The position numbers were made by a program, and so were the translations under genes. Below the pieces are notes generated by a model, which was not told the DNA's origin, made no database searches, and saw only the letters and a list, made by a program, of their open reading frames with translations. From Planctomycetaceae bacterium (lineage in GTDB: Bacteria; Planctomycetota; Planctomycetia; Pirellulales; Pirellulaceae), in NCBI GenBank assembly GCA_002717145.1, contig PBCP01000015.1:1-45680 (forward strand): a DNA stretch of 45,680 nucleotides, read 5' to 3'. Shown here in pieces: positions 18,342 to 26,732 of the stretch. Position 1 is the first letter of the stretch. Every line of letters begins with the position of its first letter.

Positions 18342-19799
18342 ATGAATCCATTACTACGCGAAGCAGAATTGATTGAAACCCGGCGGCACTTTTTTGGCCG
18401 AACGGCTACTGGGATTGGTACAGCAGCCCTGGCCTCACTGGTGAATCCTCAATTGTTTGGAGACCAGCCTACGACTCAGCTGGGAGCTATGGGAGCGACG
18501 CACTTTGCCCCTCGGGCAAAGCGAGTGATTTACCTATTCATGTCCGGCGCTCCGAGCCAGTTGGATATGTGGGATTATAAACCTCAGTTGCAGGATTGGT
18601 ATGACAAGGATTTACCCGATTCAGTGCGTAACGGCCAACGAATCACCACCATGACATCCGGTCAAAAGAGATTCCCCATTGCTCCGTCGACCATGAAATT
18701 CAGTCAGCATGGGCAGCATGGGGCATGGGTCAGTGAAACTCTGCCTCATACAGCCAGCATTGTTGACGAATTAGCAGTTATCAAAATAGTCAATACAGAA
18801 GCGATTAATCATGACCCTGCAATAACCTATATCCAGACTGGAAGTCAGTTGCCAGGCCGCCCAAGTACAGGCGCCTGGTTGTCATATGGTCTGGGAAGTA
18901 TGAATGAAAACCTTCCCTCTTTTGTTGTGCTGCACTCAACAGTCAATGGGGGGTTCGGAGGACAGGCTCTTTATGCCCGATTGTGGGGGTCAGGATTTTT
19001 GTCCACGAAACATCAGGGAGTGGCCTTACGCTCCACAGGTGACCCTGTTTTATATCTTTCAAACCCGAACGGGATCTCAACTAACATGCGTCGTAAGATG
19101 CTGGACAGGCTTGCTGAATTGAACCAGCAGCGTTTTGATGATGTTGGAGATCCGGAAATCCAGTCCAGAATTGCTCAGTATGAAATGGCATACCGAATGC
19201 AAACATCCGTTCCTGAACTGACGGATATCTCAGATGAATCTCAGGAGACTCTGGACCTTTACGGCCCCGATGTGACCAAGCCTGGAACCTTTGCATTTAA
19301 TTGCCTTCTTGCTCGACGCCTGGCTGAGCGAGACGTGCGTTTTACTCAAGTTTTCATTCGACAATGGGATCAGCACGGTAATCTGCCTCGCGATATTCGC
19401 CGGCAGTGCGGCATTATTGATCAACCCTCAGCTGCTCTGGTGAAAGATTTGAAACGACGTGGAATGCTAGACGATACATTGGTGATCTGGGGTGGTGAAT
19501 TTGGGCGGACCGTGTACTGTCAGGGTGGCTTAACTATGACAAACTATGGACGCGACCATCATCCAAGATGCTACACCAAATGGATGGCTGGTGGTGGAAT
19601 TCAGGGGGGAATTGTCTATGGAGAAACCGATGACTTCAGTTACAACGTGGTCGAAAACCCGGCACATATTCATGACTTGAATGCAACCATCCTGCATACG
19701 CTTGGCGTCGACCATGAAAAGCTAACCTATCGTCATCAGGGGCGAGATTTCCGATTAACGGATGTTCATGGTAATGTCCTCTCGGATTTACTCGCATAA
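18342..19799 (+). CDS. DUF1501 protein, Tat-exported
   Basis: A 485-residue DUF1501 protein. The N-terminal [15 protein letters not shown] is a twin-arginine-like signal starting around residue 13. Core motifs are [23 protein letters not shown] near the start, [17 protein letters not shown] and [17 protein letters not shown] near the end, which are the putative metal-site motifs of this alkaline phosphatase-like fold. It is a close paralogue of the 40472-41926 protein, sharing for example the TGSQxPGRPSxGAWLxYGLG segment. It is 10 bases after its DUF1549/DUF1553 partner and probably in the same mRNA. The reaction is unknown. Confidence 0.92.
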   Translation: MNPLLREAELIETRRHFFGRTATGIGTAALASLVNPQLFGDQPTTQLGAMGATHFAPRAKRVIYLFMSGAPSQLDMWDYKPQLQDWYDKDLPDSVRNGQRITTMTSGQKRFPIAPSTMKFSQHGQHGAWVSETLPHTASIVDELAVIKIVNTEAINHDPAITYIQTGSQLPGRPSTGAWLSYGLGSMNENLPSFVVLHSTVNGGFGGQALYARLWGSGFLSTKHQGVALRSTGDPVLYLSNPNGISTNMRRKMLDRLAELNQQRFDDVGDPEIQSRIAQYEMAYRMQTSVPELTDISDESQETLDLYGPDVTKPGTFAFNCLLARRLAERDVRFTQVFIRQWDQHGNLPRDIRRQCGIIDQPSAALVKDLKRRGMLDDTLVIWGGEFGRTVYCQGGLTMTNYGRDHHPRCYTKWMAGGGIQGGIVYGETDDFSYNVVENPAHIHDLNATILHTLGVDHEKLTYRHQGRDFRLTDVHGNVLSDLLA

Positions 19800-19824
19800 C
19801 CAGAGACATCTGAGCTATTTGTCA

Positions 19825-19864
19825 GGGCGACGTATCCGTTCTCTCCAGATACTCCCCGTTTTTT
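19825..19864 (+). terminator. Candidate intrinsic terminator after DUF1501 gene
   Basis: An imperfect hairpin (GGG ... GTATC, an 11-base loop, GATAC ... CCC) is followed by GTTTTTT. It lies 26 bases downstream of the DUF1501 stop. The stem is interrupted by unequal internal loops, so confidence is moderate. Confidence 0.4.
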
Positions 19865-20063
19865 GTATTGGCTTGATAGGATAGCCGTATGAGTAGTAGT
19901 TAACGTGCGCTCAGCCTGAATACTAGGTACTAATACTATTCCAGATTTTTCCCCACTTTACGTAGGTTGTATGATTGGGCGTTTAAAAGATGATTTTTCA
20001 GCTTTTTTCCTGTTGAAAGAGCCATTTCGTTGACAGGTTTTTGGGGATATTGGAACATTAGAT

Positions 20064-20099
20064 ATGTACTTGTCAGTTTGGAGACGATTGTAAGTACAT
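20064..20099. promoter_or_regulatory. Inverted repeat upstream of anti-sigma-like gene
   Basis: ATGTACTT at 20064-20071 is repeated in perfect inverted orientation as AAGTACAT at 20092-20099 with a 20-base spacer, 55 bases before the start codon at 20154. The spacing fits a dimeric regulator site on adjacent turns or a long-loop hairpin. No regulator gene is adjacent. Confidence 0.35.
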
Positions 20100-20153
20100 C
20101 GGTGGTTTATTCCATTTGGGGCAAAGTGCGTTTGGCACTGTAATAAAAAGAGA

Positions 20154-21527
20154 ATGACAGATTCACCTCGCGACATAAATGAGCTGATCAGTGGCTATAT
20201 GGACGGCCAGTTATCAGCAGAAGATCATGCGTTAGCTGAAACAGCGTTGCAAACAGATGTAACCGCTGCCAAGGTGCTCGCTGATTTACAGGCGCTTCGC
20301 TGCGGGATTCGAGCATTGGGTGAACAAGCTCCGGATTCGACGGAGATCGTTTCTTTGGCTGAGCAGGTGATGGAACGTCTTGATGGTAAATCAGATGCTG
20401 TTGAAATGAAGGTAGTGCCGGTGTCAGTGCAAGCTCAGCAGCGTGGAGAGCTGACAACGATCAATTCAAAACAGACAGCAAATCATTGGTCGGTTTATCT
20501 ATCGGTTGTGGCAGTTCTTTTTGCAGTAATAGCCATCTGGCAGGTTGTGGATCTACAGCAAGATGATTCAGGTAATTCCATCGTTAGTGTCGACGGAGAG
20601 ACCAATGTGCCAGACGATGGGAAGCCGACAGACCATCAAACAGACAATCCTGATGAGCAAATAGTAGGAGATGATTCAAGTCAACTCGTCGACAACAACC
20701 CCGGTTTAAATCCATTAGTACCTGACCAGCAAGCAACGGATTCTGACGTTCCAGAGGTTCCGAAGTCGAATGAATTAGTGAATGTTCCGGAAATTCCGAA
20801 GGATAACAGTCTGGCAGGACAGCCGGATCTGAGCGTGTTAACCAACGGTAAATTCCTGTTTGTTATTGAAATTGGAGTGACGCCTGAAGGAGTAGACGCG
20901 GATGTTGTGCGGGAAGTGCTGATGAAAAACGGTATCGTGTATGACGGTGGTTTGGATGTGATTCCTGAGTTAGAACAGCAGTTACTTCAATCACGGTTTC
21001 TCAATGGGGTTGTGCAAAATGAAGATCAGCCAGTAGGTGGAACTGTTGATTTAATTTATATGGTTGCTTCAGGATTGCAGGTTGATCAGACGCGTCTGGA
21101 TATACATGCACGGCATAATCATATCGCCCAATATCGCTTTAATATGGCGTTGCTTCCAAAAGATATCGGCGTGTTTGACAATTTATATCGCACCGTCAAA
21201 AGTCAATGGGCTTCGACTGAGACCTCACCGAAGGTAGACGAAAAAACGACTTATCAGCAACAGCTTAAAGAGTGGAAAGGTAAAGCCGGTCAGCTAATGA
21301 CAACCCTCTATTTCTTGGCAGGAAAAGGAGCCGCGATAAGTAAGGTTGGTGTTGAGATTCCGCCGGTGCAAGCAGTTCCCAAAGGGGCCAATCGCGGAGA
21401 TTTGAAACAGCCAGCCCCTACAGATAAACCAATCCTCGGCGCGGATTTGATTTGTGAGGTTCTGTTAGTGGTACGCAATATGACGGCGGCGGAAGTTGAG
21501 AGGCTTCCTGACGTCGAAAAGCAATAA
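20154..21527 (+). CDS. Anti-sigma factor-like single-pass membrane protein
   Basis: A 457-residue protein with the anti-sigma layout. The N-terminal DINELISGYMDGQLSAEDHALAE (residues 7-29) resembles the start of zinc-finger-type anti-sigma factors but lacks the HxxxCxxC zinc site. A single transmembrane segment spans residues ~111-133. Then comes a Pro/Asp/Asn-rich linker (~137-215), and a folded extracytoplasmic domain of about 240 residues (starting near FLFVIEIGVTPEGVDADVV) that I cannot assign. Such proteins hold an ECF sigma factor at the membrane until an envelope signal arrives. No sigma gene is adjacent, so the partner is unknown. AAAAAGAGA precedes the ATG as a weak ribosome site. 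The gene ends at a strong bidirectional terminator. Confidence 0.7.
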   Translation: MTDSPRDINELISGYMDGQLSAEDHALAETALQTDVTAAKVLADLQALRCGIRALGEQAPDSTEIVSLAEQVMERLDGKSDAVEMKVVPVSVQAQQRGELTTINSKQTANHWSVYLSVVAVLFAVIAIWQVVDLQQDDSGNSIVSVDGETNVPDDGKPTDHQTDNPDEQIVGDDSSQLVDNNPGLNPLVPDQQATDSDVPEVPKSNELVNVPEIPKDNSLAGQPDLSVLTNGKFLFVIEIGVTPEGVDADVVREVLMKNGIVYDGGLDVIPELEQQLLQSRFLNGVVQNEDQPVGGTVDLIYMVASGLQVDQTRLDIHARHNHIAQYRFNMALLPKDIGVFDNLYRTVKSQWASTETSPKVDEKTTYQQQLKEWKGKAGQLMTTLYFLAGKGAAISKVGVEIPPVQAVPKGANRGDLKQPAPTDKPILGADLICEVLLVVRNMTAAEVERLPDVEKQ

Positions 21528-21558
21528 CGGCGTTTCACAAGATTGCCTGAAGACACAA

Positions 21559-21586
21559 AAAAGCCCTGTCAGAAGACAGGGCTTTT
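21559..21586. terminator. Bidirectional intrinsic terminator
   Basis: A perfect 12-base stem, AAAAGCCCTGTC and GACAGGGCTTTT, encloses an AGAA loop. The T-run works on both strands. It separates the convergent anti-sigma-like gene (plus, ends 21527) and lipoprotein gene (minus, ends 21629). Confidence 0.9.
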
Positions 21587-21628
21587 GATTTGAAAATAGA
21601 AGATTAGAATCCTTGGTAGGGGCCAATG

Positions 21629-22027
21629 TTATTGTACGGGAACTGTCTGCTGTGTTGGTAGTGAACTTACACGAGGACTATCCGCTCGGCGATAGGTAAT
21701 TCGCCATTCGGTTTTGTCGGTCGTCGTCGTATGTGTGGTTTCACCACCGAGATAAATGTTTGAGTTTCCGATTTCATGGGCATGGACATCGGTATGATTT
21801 TGAGTTTCTGTGCCGATCACAACCTCTTCCTCTTTTTCAATGACGTAGCCTTCCGGGAAATGAGCCTGCATTAGTTCCATCGCTTTTTCCCGATGATCGA
21901 CTGGCCAGGTCGAAGTGTTTGGAATAGCAATAATACCTTGCTGCTGGTCACGTGAGACATAGCGTGCAGATGAACAACCGGTGATAAACAGGGATATGAT
22001 AATCAGTAAAGCAGGAATTCGACGCAT
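21629..22027 (-). CDS. Small lipoprotein of unknown function
   Basis: A 132-residue protein with a lipoprotein signal: hydrophobic LLIIISLFITG ends in the lipobox FITGC, lipidated Cys18. The mature part includes a region with DHREKAMELMQAHFPEGYVIEKEEEV, a His-rich patch (HTDVHAHEI) and a Thr-rich stretch before EWRITYRR. I recognise no domain. The Ser after Cys18 (CSS) favours outer-membrane sorting by the E. coli rule, which may not apply in planctomycetes. It is a single gene, bounded downstream by the bidirectional terminator and divergent from the PQQ-propeller gene. Confidence 0.75.
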   Translation of the reverse strand: MRRIPALLIIISLFITGCSSARYVSRDQQQGIIAIPNTSTWPVDHREKAMELMQAHFPEGYVIEKEEEVVIGTETQNHTDVHAHEIGNSNIYLGGETTHTTTTDKTEWRITYRRADSPRVSSLPTQQTVPVQ

Positions 22028-22180
22028 TCCGAGATTGCTCCTAATAAGATTTTTTATTTCGGGAGCGATAAAGTACTGAATTACACATCTCTGCTCAATA
22101 GCGATGTACCGATGGCCTCGGCTTTCATTTACAATGAAGACAACAACTTGACTTGGCTAATTACCGTGAGTGGAAAACGA

Positions 22181-23419
22181 ATGCGTATTTCATATTTAAT
22201 GATCTTGATGCTGTTTGCAGGTTCTTTAACGGGTGCTGAAAATTGGACTCACTTTCGTGGTGATCAGGCAGGCCGGGCCGATCAGGCACAGCTACCCACG
22301 GAGCTTGGCGAGGACAAAAACGTCAAATGGAAAGTGCCGATTAGGGGCAAGGGCTGGGCTTCTCCGGTTATTTATGGAGACCAGTTGTGGACCATTACCG
22401 CAACGGTTGACGGCACCAAGATGTGGGCGCTCTGTTTTGATAAGCAAACAGGAAAGACGATACATGACATACTCGTTTTTGAAAATGAAGAAGTAAGATT
22501 CTGTCATCCTACGAACAGCTACGCTTCCTGTACTCCTGCAATTGAAGATGGAACCGTTTATGTTCATTTCGGAAGTTACGGGACGGCAGCGATTGACACA
22601 AAGACAGGTGAGAAAAAATGGGAACGTCGTGATCTTGATTGTGACCATTGGCGAGGTCCTGCTTCATCACCGGTAATTGATGGAAATAAACTGATTGTTT
22701 CCTATGACGGATTTGATGTTCAGTATGTAGTCGCCTTTGATAAAAAAAATGGCGACACGATTTGGAAGAAAGATCGTGGTATTGATTATGGAACTGACAA
22801 TGGTGATCGTAAAAAAGCTTATAGTACCGCAACCGTTATTGAGCATCAGGGCCGTCGTCAGGCAATCGTTCCGAGTGCGATGGAAACGATTTCATATAAT
22901 CCTGAAAACGGAGACGTATTGTGGCGAGTGCGTCATGGCGGCATGAATGCTGCCTGTCGCCCATTGTTTCATCGTGGTTTGGTATACATCACAGGTGGCG
23001 ATGGCGCTCGAGCGATGGTCGCTGTTGCTCCGGAAGGCACGGGCGACATTACCAATACGGCCATTAAATGGGAATTTAGTAAATCTGTTCCACGTCGAGC
23101 TTCCCAACTGCTGGTTGACGGGCATCTCTATATGATGAACGACCAGGGAGTGGCGTCTTGTATCAAAGCTGATAGTGGTGAAGTTGTCTGGCAGCAGCGT
23201 GCGGGTGCCGGCGAGTTTCGATCATCACCGGTTTATGCAAATGGTTTGATTTACTGTTTTAGTGTGGAAGGTACAGGCGTTGTATTGAAAGCCGGAACGA
23301 CATTCGAAAAAGTAGCTGACTTTAAATATGAATCAGGATTTCAGGCGTCTCCGGCAATCTCTGGAAACAGTATGTTTCTGAGAAGCATCACCCACCTCTA
23401 CTGCATTGAATCTGAGTAA
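22181..23419 (+). CDS. Exported PQQ-type beta-propeller repeat protein
   Basis: A 412-residue exported propeller from the ATG at 22181, which gives a compact signal peptide (MRISYLMILMLFAGSLTG, then AENWTHFRG). The frame is open up to 22112, but that extension would bury the signal. Repeats of the form W-K-V/x-x-x-G-x-G-W-A-S-P-V and GxxLWxxxxxxG recur through the protein, matching the PQQ_2/PQQ-like repeat family. The mature start WxxFRGxxxxG is the usual planctomycete form. The sequence lacks the dehydrogenase-domain residues that bind PQQ and calcium in methanol dehydrogenase, so a structural or binding role is likely. It is paralogous to the protein at 30635-31927. An FKBP lipoprotein gene follows after 26 bases. 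Confidence 0.88.
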   Translation: MRISYLMILMLFAGSLTGAENWTHFRGDQAGRADQAQLPTELGEDKNVKWKVPIRGKGWASPVIYGDQLWTITATVDGTKMWALCFDKQTGKTIHDILVFENEEVRFCHPTNSYASCTPAIEDGTVYVHFGSYGTAAIDTKTGEKKWERRDLDCDHWRGPASSPVIDGNKLIVSYDGFDVQYVVAFDKKNGDTIWKKDRGIDYGTDNGDRKKAYSTATVIEHQGRRQAIVPSAMETISYNPENGDVLWRVRHGGMNAACRPLFHRGLVYITGGDGARAMVAVAPEGTGDITNTAIKWEFSKSVPRRASQLLVDGHLYMMNDQGVASCIKADSGEVVWQQRAGAGEFRSSPVYANGLIYCFSVEGTGVVLKAGTTFEKVADFKYESGFQASPAISGNSMFLRSITHLYCIESE

Positions 23420-23445
23420 CAGGCACCTCGAATGGGAAGTCATTT

Positions 23446-23910
23446 ATGAGAAAAACCTCTCTTCTTGGAATCTTGGTTCTTTGTCTGCTGATTGCCGGTT
23501 GTGAACGTGACTATCAGTGGGATCCCAATAACGTCGATGAAGGGGCGGCTAGTCGTCCTTTTAATACATTAGAGTCCGGCACCAAGTGGCGGTTATTGAG
23601 GGATACCGGTAACCGTACTCCCACTCCCGACGAAGGGTATTGGGTGCACTACAAAGGGTGGTGTATCGATGATGACGGAACGGAAGTAATGTTTGATCAG
23701 TCTTATAGTATGGGAGTTGGTAGTTATTTCGGAGCAGGACAGACCGTCCCAGGCTTTTATGAAGGAATGCTGAATTGCCCGGAAGGTGGCATGATCGAAC
23801 TTGAGATTCCTCCCGATCAGGGCTACGGCGACAAAGAATTAGAACTCATTCCGGCTAATTCAATACTGCACTTCAGGATAGAACTGATTCGGATTGAAAA
23901 CTACGAATAG
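23446..23910 (+). CDS. FKBP-type peptidyl-prolyl isomerase lipoprotein
   Basis: A 154-residue lipoprotein. The signal ends in LLIAGC, with lipidated Cys19. The mature domain follows FKBP order: GYWVHYKGWC as the first strand with the aromatic pocket residue, MFDQSY, QTVPGFYEGM, IPPDQGYGDKE and ILHFRIELI. It should catalyse proline cis-trans isomerisation in proteins in the periplasm-like space. Some active-site residues differ from canonical FKBP12 (for example F-x-x-G-x-x-VPGF replaces VI-x-GW), so activity may be reduced. It is 26 bases downstream of the PQQ-propeller gene and may be co-transcribed with it. Confidence 0.9.
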   Translation: MRKTSLLGILVLCLLIAGCERDYQWDPNNVDEGAASRPFNTLESGTKWRLLRDTGNRTPTPDEGYWVHYKGWCIDDDGTEVMFDQSYSMGVGSYFGAGQTVPGFYEGMLNCPEGGMIELEIPPDQGYGDKELELIPANSILHFRIELIRIENYE

Positions 23911-24002
23911 CGGTCAGGCCAATACACGAAAACGGTTGTCATCCCCGGAATTTCATTGGCTTTTCGTTGTATGAGGAATTTCCTTACACAAATATGATTG
24001 TG

Positions 24003-25070
24003 CTATTTGGAGGAGTTGTTTTCTTCTAGCTTTTGAATACGCTTTTCTAAATTCTCGATTGCTTCCAGTAATCCCTCAAATCCACCAAGATTATGCAATT
24101 CTTCGAGGTCGATGAATTCTCCATCTACGTCTGGAAGCAGATAGTCGTCCGGTATCGCTTGCCATAATCCTTTTGCACCATACTGCTTCAGGCGATCACG
24201 CAATTGTTTCTCACTTAATTCGTCGGAGTATGGTACTGCTTCGATAATACCCGGCTGATTTTCAGGGCGTTGGGTGGGAGTCACATTAACTTCCATCGCT
24301 TTACCCTGGCGTATTAACTTTAGCGTCAGCTCTGTTTTATCAGCACCAGCTTTATCGACTGCTGAAACCAGGTCGCTCATTTGCTTGAGAATTTGATCTC
24401 CCGAAGAAACCAAAACATCATGTTTTTTAATTCCAGCACTCGCGGCTGGTGAATCTGGCATGACATCTAATACGGCGATTCCCGGATGATCCAGACCAAG
24501 CTGCGTCTGTAGTGTTTCAGAGGTTGGTCCCATGGCGACTCCGATCATGAATTCACTGACTGGTAAGACTTCCATTGGTTTGCCATGGATTTCTCCCGAA
24601 TCGATCCCCGGAGGAAAAAGTTGACCCTCTAGTCCTGGTGGCAGTTGTCCACGAAATCGTTTGAAGAGGGAGCGGGCATCGCCAAGCTTAGGTAATTCAA
24701 TATCTAATTCTTCGTCACTAAGATCGTATTCCTGAACTTCACCGTCGGGGCCAATGATGACTGCTTTTCCCTGAACCTGAACATCAACGTCGATGTCACC
24801 ACCATCAATTTCAATCCCATTAAGTCCCTTCTTCATGCGGCTAAGATCGATAGTTTGCGTTTCACCATTGGGAAGTCGGACTTTGATTTTATCGCCGTCG
24901 ATAGTGACACTATCAGCGTCAACATCGCCTAAGACTTTGACTTCCACCTTTTTCTCGACGCTTTTACTTTCTTTGGATTCATTCGTTTCATCGGATTGAA
25001 CAATTGCAAACGCTCCAAATAGCAAGCTGCATACGGTTAGAGCGGCTGGTACGAATATCCTTTTTTTCAT
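24003..25070 (-). CDS. Exported PDZ-domain protein
   Basis: A 355-residue protein from the ATG at 25068-25070, which has an AGAGGAA ribosome site 7 bases upstream; the frame continues to 25100 but that start is less well placed. A signal peptide (MKKRIFVPAALTVCSLLFGAFA) is followed by an acidic, Val/Asp-rich region that carries beta-type repeats (IDGDKIKVRLPNGETQTIDLS). A PDZ domain lies near residues 175-265 (MGPTSETLQTQLGLDHPGIAVLDVMPDSPAASAGIKKHDVLVSSGDQ). The C-terminus is a short coiled coil (EAIENLEKRIQKLEENN). It has no protease domain, so it probably acts as a scaffold or binds C-terminal peptides. Divergent from the sulfatase gene. Confidence 0.87.
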   Translation of the reverse strand: MKKRIFVPAALTVCSLLFGAFAIVQSDETNESKESKSVEKKVEVKVLGDVDADSVTIDGDKIKVRLPNGETQTIDLSRMKKGLNGIEIDGGDIDVDVQVQGKAVIIGPDGEVQEYDLSDEELDIELPKLGDARSLFKRFRGQLPPGLEGQLFPPGIDSGEIHGKPMEVLPVSEFMIGVAMGPTSETLQTQLGLDHPGIAVLDVMPDSPAASAGIKKHDVLVSSGDQILKQMSDLVSAVDKAGADKTELTLKLIRQGKAMEVNVTPTQRPENQPGIIEAVPYSDELSEKQLRDRLKQYGAKGLWQAIPDDYLLPDVDGEFIDLEELHNLGGFEGLLEAIENLEKRIQKLEENNSSK

Positions 25071-25137
25071 TAATCTGTTCCTCTTACAACAATGAAACAA
25101 TGACTGCTTCTATATTAATTAATAGTGGATACGCATC

Positions 25138-25161
25138 GTTCAATACGATAGTTCATTGAAC
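25138..25161. promoter_or_regulatory. Inverted repeat in the PDZ/sulfatase divergent region
   Basis: GTTCAAT (25138-25144) and ATTGAAC (25155-25161) form a perfect 7-base inverted repeat with a 10-base spacer, 26 bases upstream of the sulfatase start at 25188. A shorter ATCGT/ACGAT pair overlaps it. On the plus strand CCCTTTTTCT follows, so it could be an operator or a leader hairpin. Confidence 0.35.
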
Positions 25162-25187
25162 CCTTTTTCTAAAGGAAATTTGGAGAC

Positions 25188-26597
25188 ATGAAAAGAGCAC
25201 TCCGGCTTGCCTTGTTCGTTCTATTCTTAGTGGGTGGGGTAGTTCGCGCGGCAGATAGGCCGAATATTCTGTTTGTACTCACCGATGATCAGGCGCCATG
25301 GGCAATAGGAGCATCTGGAAATCCTTTGGCCAAAACACCTCATATGGATCGGTTAGCCAGTGAAGGAGTATATCTTCCCAATGCTTACACGGTTACTCCC
25401 GTTTGCAGTCCATCCAGAGCAGCATTGATGACGAGTCGATATGGTTCGGAACTTGGAATCACAGATTGGATTCATCCGCGTAACGAACCTAATCTCGGCC
25501 TGGATCCTCAGTTACCGGTTTGGCCACGTCTATTGCAACAAGCTGGATACAAAACCGGATTGATTGGCAAATGGCATTTGGGCCTGCTGAACTCACAGCA
25601 CCCGACAGAGTTTGGGTTCGATTACTTTATGGGACATCGTGCCGGAGGTTGGCAAACGGCGAATCCAGTGTTGGAGAAAAATGGAAAGAATCAAAAGTTT
25701 GAAGGGCTTAACGCGGATATTCTGGCAGATGAAGTCGTGGAGTTTCTTAAACGTAATCAGCAGGAAACATTCTTGCTTTGTTGGCATACCAGAGCGCCTC
25801 ATACACGCTGGCTGCCTGTCGCAGAGGAAGATATAGCGCCTTACACAAACCTCGAGATTGAAATTCCTAATCCGGACTACCCGAAACTTGACGTGCCGAG
25901 ACTTAAGCAAATGACGAGAGAATATTTTGCTAGTGTGCGTAGTGTGGATCGTAATTTGGGGCGAGTTCTGAAAACGCTCGATGATTTAGAATTGGCGGAG
26001 AATACTATTGTTATTTTCAGTTCAGATCATGGTTATAACATGGGGCATAACGGAATCTGGCATAAGGGTAACGGACATTGGGTCTTAACTTCACCACCGG
26101 CGGCTACCGAGACGATCCCTCGTGGGCAACGTCCTAATATGTTTGACAATTCGATCAAAGTTCCGACGATTATTCGCTGGCCGGGCGTTTTGAAGCCGGG
26201 AACTGTAGATAAGTCGACTTACTCGAATTTAGATTGGTTTCCCACTGTGTTGGCAATAGCTGGTGTCGAATGGAATTCGGATGCGGTAATTCGCGGGCGG
26301 AATATGGTTCCCAGGTTACTCGGTCAAGAACCATCCTGGGACAACTCGTATTATGCTGAATACAGTACAAAGCATCAGTCACGTACACATATGAGGATGA
26401 TTTCAAACGGTAAGTGGAAGCTAATTCGGGACTTTAATAATCCGGGCCGCGATGAACTATACGACCTGATGAATGATCCTGCAGAGTCTAATAACCTGAT
26501 TGAGTTTGAGTCTGAGATGGTACAGGCTGTACGAAGCCAGTTAGAGCGTGAATTACTTTCGCGGATGCAAGCTGTTGGTGATGAGGTACACCGTTAA
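25188..26597 (+). CDS. Secreted type I sulfatase
   Basis: A 469-residue formylglycine-dependent sulfatase with a signal peptide (residues ~1-22). The calcium ligands DD are at 33-34 (FVLTDDQ). The maturation site CSPSR is at 73-77, so Cys73 should be oxidised to formylglycine by a sulfatase-modifying enzyme. The segment KTGLIGKWHLG supplies the active-site Lys and His, and the FSSDHGYNMG motif supplies later metal ligands. It would hydrolyse sulfate esters, in planctomycetes usually from algal polysaccharides; the exact substrate cannot be read from sequence. The region with SARTHMRM resembles heparan/N-acetylglucosamine-6-sulfatase-like members only loosely. A GGAG lies close to the ATG. No sulfatase-activating enzyme or glycoside hydrolase gene is in the window. 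Confidence 0.93.
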   Translation: MKRALRLALFVLFLVGGVVRAADRPNILFVLTDDQAPWAIGASGNPLAKTPHMDRLASEGVYLPNAYTVTPVCSPSRAALMTSRYGSELGITDWIHPRNEPNLGLDPQLPVWPRLLQQAGYKTGLIGKWHLGLLNSQHPTEFGFDYFMGHRAGGWQTANPVLEKNGKNQKFEGLNADILADEVVEFLKRNQQETFLLCWHTRAPHTRWLPVAEEDIAPYTNLEIEIPNPDYPKLDVPRLKQMTREYFASVRSVDRNLGRVLKTLDDLELAENTIVIFSSDHGYNMGHNGIWHKGNGHWVLTSPPAATETIPRGQRPNMFDNSIKVPTIIRWPGVLKPGTVDKSTYSNLDWFPTVLAIAGVEWNSDAVIRGRNMVPRLLGQEPSWDNSYYAEYSTKHQSRTHMRMISNGKWKLIRDFNNPGRDELYDLMNDPAESNNLIEFESEMVQAVRSQLERELLSRMQAVGDEVHR

Positions 26598-26732
26598 GGT
26601 TGGTTTTGGCGAAGTATTATTGTGTGAACGAAATTGTCTCGGTACGATTTATCTTTACCCCCCACTCTCTCCGAAAAATCCTACCTTTAAATTCCCTCCC
26701 AAACTTGTAGTTCAGTTAGGACTCACCACCGA

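Larger units (their letters stand above)
19800..20153. other. Intergenic region between DUF1501 and anti-sigma-like genes
   Basis: This 354-base gap carries a candidate terminator for the upstream pair (19825-19864), an isolated TTGACA at 20030-20035 without a well-spaced -10, an 8-base inverted repeat at 20064-20099 and a small hairpin (AGTGC, loop GTTTG, GCACT) at 20125-20139 just upstream of the next start codon. I see no small gene in it. Confidence 0.5.

Noticed and set aside
20030..20058. Sigma-70 promoter starting with TTGACA at 20030
   Set aside because: No acceptable -10 hexamer lies 16-18 bases downstream (GAACAT or AACATT only).
23911..24002. Terminator between FKBP and PDZ genes
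   Set aside because: GCCAAT/ATTGGC followed by TTTTC is present, but the loop is over 30 bases, so it is not a convincing hairpin.
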